Positions 57,429-61,009 of a DNA stretch of 61,009 nucleotides are shown here, in pieces. Source of the stretch: Pseudoalteromonas sp. BSi20652. Its GTDB lineage: Bacteria > Pseudomonadota > Gammaproteobacteria > Enterobacterales > Alteromonadaceae. The stretch covers positions 1-61,009 of the forward strand of contig NZ_BADT01000028.1 of NCBI RefSeq assembly GCF_000239855.1, given 5' to 3'. Numbering within the stretch: the first letter of the stretch is position 1; every line of letters starts with the position of its first letter. The notes under the pieces are model-generated. The model had not been told where the DNA came from. It did not search any database and saw only the letters and a list, made by a program, of their open reading frames with translations. The position numbers were made by a program, and so were the translations under genes.

Positions 57429-57845
57429 ATGTATTTAGAGCACGTAAACTTAGTCGCGAGTGATATAGATAGTATGCTTACATTTTATCGCGCTGTATTT
57501 CCGCATTGGTCAATCAGAAGTGAGGGCAGAGGTGACTGGCATGGAAAACCAAGACGCTGGGTACACTTTGGAGATGACACGCATTACATTGCGATAAGCA
57601 GTCATGGTGAAGGTGAAAACAGAAACTTATCGGGCCATCAAATAGGTTTTGCGCACTTTGCTTATGTAACCAATAATTTAAATGAGGTAGTAAAACGTTT
57701 AAATAAAGCGGGTTTTACACTAAGCAAGCAAGGTACTGAGAATCCATTTAGGAAAAACGTCTACTTTATTGATCCTGCAGGGTTTGAAGTTGAGTTTGTA
57801 GAATATCTAAGTGACATACCAAGCGAGCGCAATAACGATTTATAA
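57429..57845 (+). CDS. VOC-family (glyoxalase/bleomycin-resistance fold) protein
   Basis: A 138-residue single-domain VOC protein. Two beta-alpha-beta-beta-beta modules are visible: MYLEHVNLVASDIDSMLTFY at the start (His5 metal ligand) and HFAYVTNNLNEVVKRLNKAGF in the middle, ending NVYFIDPAGFEVEFVEYL (final Glu ligand). The DPAGFEVEFVE end is typical of metal-dependent members. Substrate unknown. It is monocistronic, followed by a hairpin (57856-57877) without a clear T-tract. Confidence 0.82.
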   Translation: MYLEHVNLVASDIDSMLTFYRAVFPHWSIRSEGRGDWHGKPRRWVHFGDDTHYIAISSHGEGENRNLSGHQIGFAHFAYVTNNLNEVVKRLNKAGFTLSKQGTENPFRKNVYFIDPAGFEVEFVEYLSDIPSERNNDL

Positions 57846-57883
57846 TAAAATACCAAGCAGCACGTTAAAGTGCTGCTACTCAA

Positions 57884-58552
57884 TTATACTGAGCGGTTAT
57901 TATTACCCGTGCCAAATTGGGTTTTTAGCTCATTTGCAAAGCTCATAAATTTTTCTTTAATTGTGCGCTTTATTTTCACTTCAACCGAGCCCATAACTGC
58001 CTTTCCTTCAATATGAATAGTAGGACCTTGGCGTTTGTTAAGCGACACTGATTTATTTTCAAGGCTACTTAAAATGCAAAACATTTTAGACACTACATTG
58101 ACATGCTCTGGTACGTAAATTTCATCGCTACCAAAAATACAGTTAACGTGAATAGTTACATTTTGATGCGCAAAAATGGCATCGGTAAAATCAAGCACCA
58201 CCGATCCCATAAAGTTACTCAAATATATATTTTTTGGCACAACCCACTGACCGCTTCGTTCGTTAGAGCCTAAAATACTGCGTAATGTAAAATCATCATC
58301 ACTGTTTTGCTGTGCACTATAATGTGGTTTAAATTGCGATTGTTTTTCTGCTTTATATTGCTGATCGGTATTAAGTGTTAAGTCTTCTACTAAGGCTAGC
58401 AGTGCTTCGTTATTAGGTGCATCCATCGCGCTATCGAGTCGTCTCTCAAATGCATCAACAGAAATAACCCCATGACTATAATTATAAATTAATTGATCAA
58501 TCACTTGTTCGCGTACTTGCTCTATTGGGCGGTCTTCAACTTTTACAGACAT
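57884..58552 (-). CDS. DUF1707 / LiaF-C-like protein
   Basis: A 222-residue soluble protein. Residues about 8-60 (VIDQLIYNYSHGVISVDAFERRLDSAM) form the DUF1707/SHOCT-like helical segment that ends in the L-x-D-L motif. Residues about 90-200 (IYLSNFMGSVVLDFTDA, VTIHVNCIFGSDEIYVPEHV) look like the beta-helix C-terminal domain of LiaF/cell-wall-active antibiotic response proteins. Together they suggest an envelope-stress or shape-sensing role, unproven in Gram-negatives. No TM segment is seen. It is monocistronic. Confidence 0.75.
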   Translation of the reverse strand: MSVKVEDRPIEQVREQVIDQLIYNYSHGVISVDAFERRLDSAMDAPNNEALLALVEDLTLNTDQQYKAEKQSQFKPHYSAQQNSDDDFTLRSILGSNERSGQWVVPKNIYLSNFMGSVVLDFTDAIFAHQNVTIHVNCIFGSDEIYVPEHVNVVSKMFCILSSLENKSVSLNKRQGPTIHIEGKAVMGSVEVKIKRTIKEKFMSFANELKTQFGTGNNNRSV

Positions 58553-58878
58553 GGTTATTCCTTCTTATATTTACTATTGATGCTGCTTTTGTAGTTAGGT
58601 TGCAAACCACGTACCAAATATAATTTCATTAATTATCAATTGGTTATTTTTTAACGTATTTTTTATTTTGTTATATTAACGATAGATTAACCAAAAATGC
58701 AATTATCTAGCTATTTTCACTATTTGAGAAAGTTTTACCGAGTAGCCTGTAAATAGTTACACAGTTATAGATGATGCCTCATCCCAAAATAAACTCAAGT
58801 CATTGAAATGTAAGTGTAAATAAAGTTGGCCCAAAGCTCGCATTAGTTAAAGTGTCTTTAATCAAAAGGAGAAAGATT
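58553..58878. other. Divergent promoter region without genes
   Basis: 326 bases between the DUF1707 and BON-domain genes, very AT-rich. It must contain both promoters; no specific operator is recognised. Confidence 0.5.
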
Positions 58879-59445
58879 ATGAAAACATTTAACAAGTCTA
58901 TTATCGCAGCTCTAGTTCTTGGTACTACGGCTATGGGTGCCCAAGCAAACAGCTGGGAAAACGAAAGTAAAGATGCTTGGATTGATGGTAAGGCAGAAAC
59001 AGTTCTACTTATGAACACTAATCTAAACAACTTTGACATTAACACTGATGTAAAAAATGGCAAGGTAGTACTTACAGGTAAAGTTGACAGCGAGATTGAT
59101 AAAGAGCTAGCAGAAGAACTTGTACTTAGCCTAGATGGTGTGTCTGATGTTGATAACAGCCTTACTGTTGTTAAAAGCATGGATACCAAAGATAAAAGCA
59201 ACGACATGATGGACGATGATGATAACGACCTAACGGACGCTAAAATCACCACTGTAATCACAACTCGCTTCCTGTTTGACTCAGAAGTAGGTGGTACAGA
59301 CATTGATGTTGATACCGACAACGGTATAGTAACCTTAAATGGTACCGTAGAATCAGAAGCTGAAAAACAGCTAGCAGTTGAAATTGCTAAAAATGCTGAA
59401 GATGTTCGTGACGTAGTTGATGAGTTAACTATTATTACTGAATAA
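58879..59445 (+). CDS. Periplasmic BON-domain protein (OsmY-like)
   Basis: A 188-residue secreted protein (signal MKTFNKSIIAALVLGTTAMGAQA, cut at AQA|NSW). Two BON domains are present: LNNFDINTDVKNGKVVLTGKV...VSDVDNSLTVV (about 45-95) and GTDIDVDTDNGIVTLNGTV...VRDVVDELTII (about 140-185). They are separated by an acidic linker (DMMDDDDNDLTDA). BON proteins associate with phospholipid membranes and are induced by osmotic or envelope stress. AAGGAG precedes ATG 58879. A tiny Pmp3-type gene follows after the terminator. Confidence 0.87.
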   Translation: MKTFNKSIIAALVLGTTAMGAQANSWENESKDAWIDGKAETVLLMNTNLNNFDINTDVKNGKVVLTGKVDSEIDKELAEELVLSLDGVSDVDNSLTVVKSMDTKDKSNDMMDDDDNDLTDAKITTVITTRFLFDSEVGGTDIDVDTDNGIVTLNGTVESEAEKQLAVEIAKNAEDVRDVVDELTIITE

Positions 59446-59456
59446 CACTGCATTAT

Positions 59457-59485
59457 AAAACCCAGCTTGGCTGGGTTTTTGCTTT
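59457..59485 (+). terminator. Terminator after the BON-domain gene
   Basis: AAAACCCAGC (59457-59466) pairs with GCTGGGTTTT (59470-59479), TTG loop, followed by a T-run. Partial readthrough into the downstream small gene is possible. Confidence 0.9.
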
Positions 59486-59514
59486 TTAAGACTTAACATT
59501 ACAGGAGTTTGGTT

Positions 59515-59673
59515 ATGGATATTATTCGTATTATATTGTCAGTTTTACTACCGCCATTAGGCGTATTTTTACAAGTTGGTTTAGGTTTGCACTTTTGGTT
59601 GAATATTTTACTAACGCTGTTAGGTTATTTCCCAGGTTTAATTCATGCAATCTACATTATAGCGAAAAAGTAG
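59515..59673 (+). CDS. YqaE/Pmp3-family small membrane protein
   Basis: A 52-residue protein of the UPF0057/Pmp3 family, small proteolipids with two TM helices linked to salt or membrane stress. The family pattern is plain: IIRIILSVLLPPLGVFLQVG, then FWLNILLTLLGYFPGLIHAI and a KK end. AGGAG lies eight bases before the ATG. It lies 30 bases after the BON-gene terminator, so stress co-expression is plausible. Confidence 0.88.
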   Translation: MDIIRIILSVLLPPLGVFLQVGLGLHFWLNILLTLLGYFPGLIHAIYIIAKK

Positions 59674-60087
59674 TGACATCCGATTTTTATGTAATCGATT
59701 AGCCAACTTTAGCTTAACTAGCTGCTTAATTATTTAGAATCCTGCGTCAGTGATGTCATCAGTTTGATATTGATAGGGCAACCTTGGCGCTTAATCGGCT
59801 CACATATTACTTACCTGATAATAGGTTGGTTTTAACCAAGCTATTATTTACCTATTTTATAGCTATTCAATTTATCAACTGCATTTTGAATATTTGCTCC
59901 TACAATTCTTACCTTTGCTTAAATTAAATCCAATTTTATATAAAAGCGATGAAAAAACATCTCATAAAAAATTAACTGTTTCTATATACCACTATTCGCT
60001 TATAGCCTACTATTTAGATGAGAGCATGATTAAAGTGTCACCTATTTATAGGTAAGTATTTATAGGCAAGTATTGAGAGGTACTAAG
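59674..60087. other. Intergenic region with a short direct repeat
   Basis: 414 bases with no ORF. A 14-bp direct repeat, TATTTATAGGYAAG, is present twice in tandem at 60043-60070, just upstream of the next gene. Otherwise AT-rich; promoter presumed. Confidence 0.5.
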
Positions 60088-60585
60088 TTGAACGGTCGTC
60101 TTATTTTATCTGGGGTTGTATCATTTGTTTTTTATTTTGGTTGGGCATACTGGGCTAACAGCGCTGAAGATATTGCTAAATCAATCACACTTCAAGCTGC
60201 ATTAGTACAAGGGTTATACAGTGGTATTGTAACTTTGTTTTTTACTTTTATTTTAGAAAAAGTAGTAAACAGGTATAAGGTGAGTTACATGTCTTTAGCT
60301 TTTATAACGCCGATAATTTGTATGTTTCATTCTAAAACGCCTCAAAATATAGCCATTAGGCAAAGCTTTAATAACGCGATTCATTTGTCTGCTTCGTATT
60401 TGAATAATAAAAAGATAGCAGGAACATTATTTGCCCCAATTATTCCAATTTGTGTTCAATCAATTTTGGTCATTACAGTTAACGTGATAAACCAAACACC
60501 TAACTTAGCGCTTACGGTAGCCCCAAGTATTTTTTTTACAGCCTTGTATGCTTACACCTATATGTTTGCTTTACTGAAAAAGTAA
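60088..60585 (+). CDS. Multi-pass membrane protein of unknown function
   Basis: A 165-residue protein with about four hydrophobic helices (around 6-22, 33-55, 68-82 and 110-160 as a pair). I recognise no family. The likely start is TTG 60088 (MNGRLILSG...), with GAGAGG seven bases upstream; a TTG at 60073 is an alternative and no ATG fits. A tandem 14-bp repeat lies just ahead of it. It is monocistronic and precedes a tRNA gene. Confidence 0.6.
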   Translation: MNGRLILSGVVSFVFYFGWAYWANSAEDIAKSITLQAALVQGLYSGIVTLFFTFILEKVVNRYKVSYMSLAFITPIICMFHSKTPQNIAIRQSFNNAIHLSASYLNNKKIAGTLFAPIIPICVQSILVITVNVINQTPNLALTVAPSIFFTALYAYTYMFALLKK

Positions 60586-60827
60586 CCGTGAGAATACAGG
60601 TTTGCATTTAAGTTAATAATTTTTGAATAATCATTAAAGCGAAAAGCGCTATATTTAACCTATATATCGATTAAAAAGATTACTATTTAAGCAGTTAGCT
60701 TGTTGATTGTTAAAATAAAGGTTTTTGGTAGTGACAAGCACCTAAAAAGTTTTTATACTGCAACCCGCTTTAGTCGCTCTGTGACTGAACGCTTCAAAAT
60801 TAACTGTTTTACAGTTATACAAAAGTT

Positions 60828-60904
60828 GGCCCCTTAGCTCAGTTGGTTAGAGCACACGACTCATAATCGTTAGGTCCCCAGTTCGAGTCTGGGAGGGGCC
60901 ACCA
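60828..60904 (+). tRNA. tRNA-Ile2 (anticodon CAU, lysidine type)
   Basis: A 77-nt cloverleaf including encoded CCA. The anticodon at 60862-60864 is CAT, which could be read as Met. However, the acceptor stem GGCCCCT and overall sequence (GGCCCCTTAGCTCAGTTGGTTAGAGC, loop CTCATAA) match E. coli ileX/ileY. TilS should convert C34 to lysidine so it reads AUA. Confidence 0.92.
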
Positions 60905-61009
60905 CTTTTACAAACTTTCCAAAAAATACCTATCCAAATTATTTAAAGCTACATTAATTTAATATCGTGTAATTTATTATTCTTTATCTACCCCTAATAA
61001 TAAATATAA

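Noticed and set aside
58800-59453. A 217-residue Ser/Thr-rich open frame opposite the BON-domain gene
   Set aside because: It is the antisense shadow of a well-supported secreted BON protein that has a ribosome site and signal peptide; the biased composition is a by-product of the sense codons.
60828-60904. tRNA-Met with anticodon CAU
   Set aside because: The acceptor stem and overall sequence fit the lysidine-modified tRNA-Ile2 (ileX type), not elongator or initiator Met.

Overview
The window looks like chromosomal DNA of a marine gammaproteobacterium of the Pseudoalteromonas/Alteromonadales type. The reasons are the AT-rich composition, a MotX protein of the sodium-driven polar flagellar motor, gammaproteobacterial gene orders (proB-proA, queA-tgt-yajC-secD-secF, TIGR02449-zapA, pstC-pstA-pstB-phoU), AAAA...TTTT-flanked intrinsic terminators and several cyclic-di-GMP signalling proteins. 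This assignment is inferred from gene content, not from a database search. I see no insertion sequence, prophage, CRISPR array or rRNA operon.

Layout. 1-2627: motX and a CPA-type Na+/H+ antiporter converge on a shared terminator. 2628-3498: a long non-coding gap. 3499-5849: proBA. 5923-12726: an ATTTA microsatellite, then a minus-strand signalling operon consisting of a PotD-like periplasmic binding protein, a hybrid histidine kinase with Hpt, and a REC-PAS-GGDEF-EAL regulator. 12898-16397: tRNA-Ala, a lipoprotein, a ProX-type tRNA deacylase, an MFS transporter, a DUF2058 protein and a cytochrome c. 16563-21105: an apparent sugar-acid catabolic cluster (class II aldolase, enolase-superfamily dehydratase, amidohydrolase, SDR) interrupted by two small orphan genes. 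21127-29448: slyD, mltD, a metallo-beta-lactamase-fold hydrolase, zapA, rlmJ, a PhnA-like protein, a periplasmic sensor-like protein, an EAL-HDOD protein and a PqiA-domain protein. 29513-36218: a copper/silver efflux locus (Met/His/Cys-rich secreted protein, CusC-CusB-CusA). 37870-45572: phosphate uptake, with a Pho box, pstCAB-phoU, a DUF47 protein and a Pit transporter. 45654-49529: oxyR, a small membrane protein and a second GGDEF-EAL protein. 49725-55268: queA, tgt, yajC, secD, secF. 55528-60904: a periplasmic binding-protein-like gene, suhB, VOC, DUF1707/LiaF-like, BON-domain, YqaE/Pmp3 and membrane-protein genes, ending with a tRNA-Ile(CAU).

Five genes are broken as sequenced by six single-base length changes in A/T homopolymers: the hybrid kinase, mltD, the EAL-HDOD gene (twice), cusB and pit. 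In each case the protein resumes in another frame with no missing family sequence. The pattern is better explained by base-call indels than by real decay, although reads would be needed to decide.

The most interesting items are (i) the binding protein-hybrid kinase-c-di-GMP operon, which has no ABC permease or ATPase genes and resembles a ligand-sensing pathway to c-di-GMP; (ii) PstC and PstA with large extra periplasmic segments, a possible seven-bladed propeller in PstC and a coiled coil in PstA, and no adjacent pstS; (iii) the split sugar-acid cluster; and (iv) the 871-bp gap before proB with a distinct, less AT-rich core.
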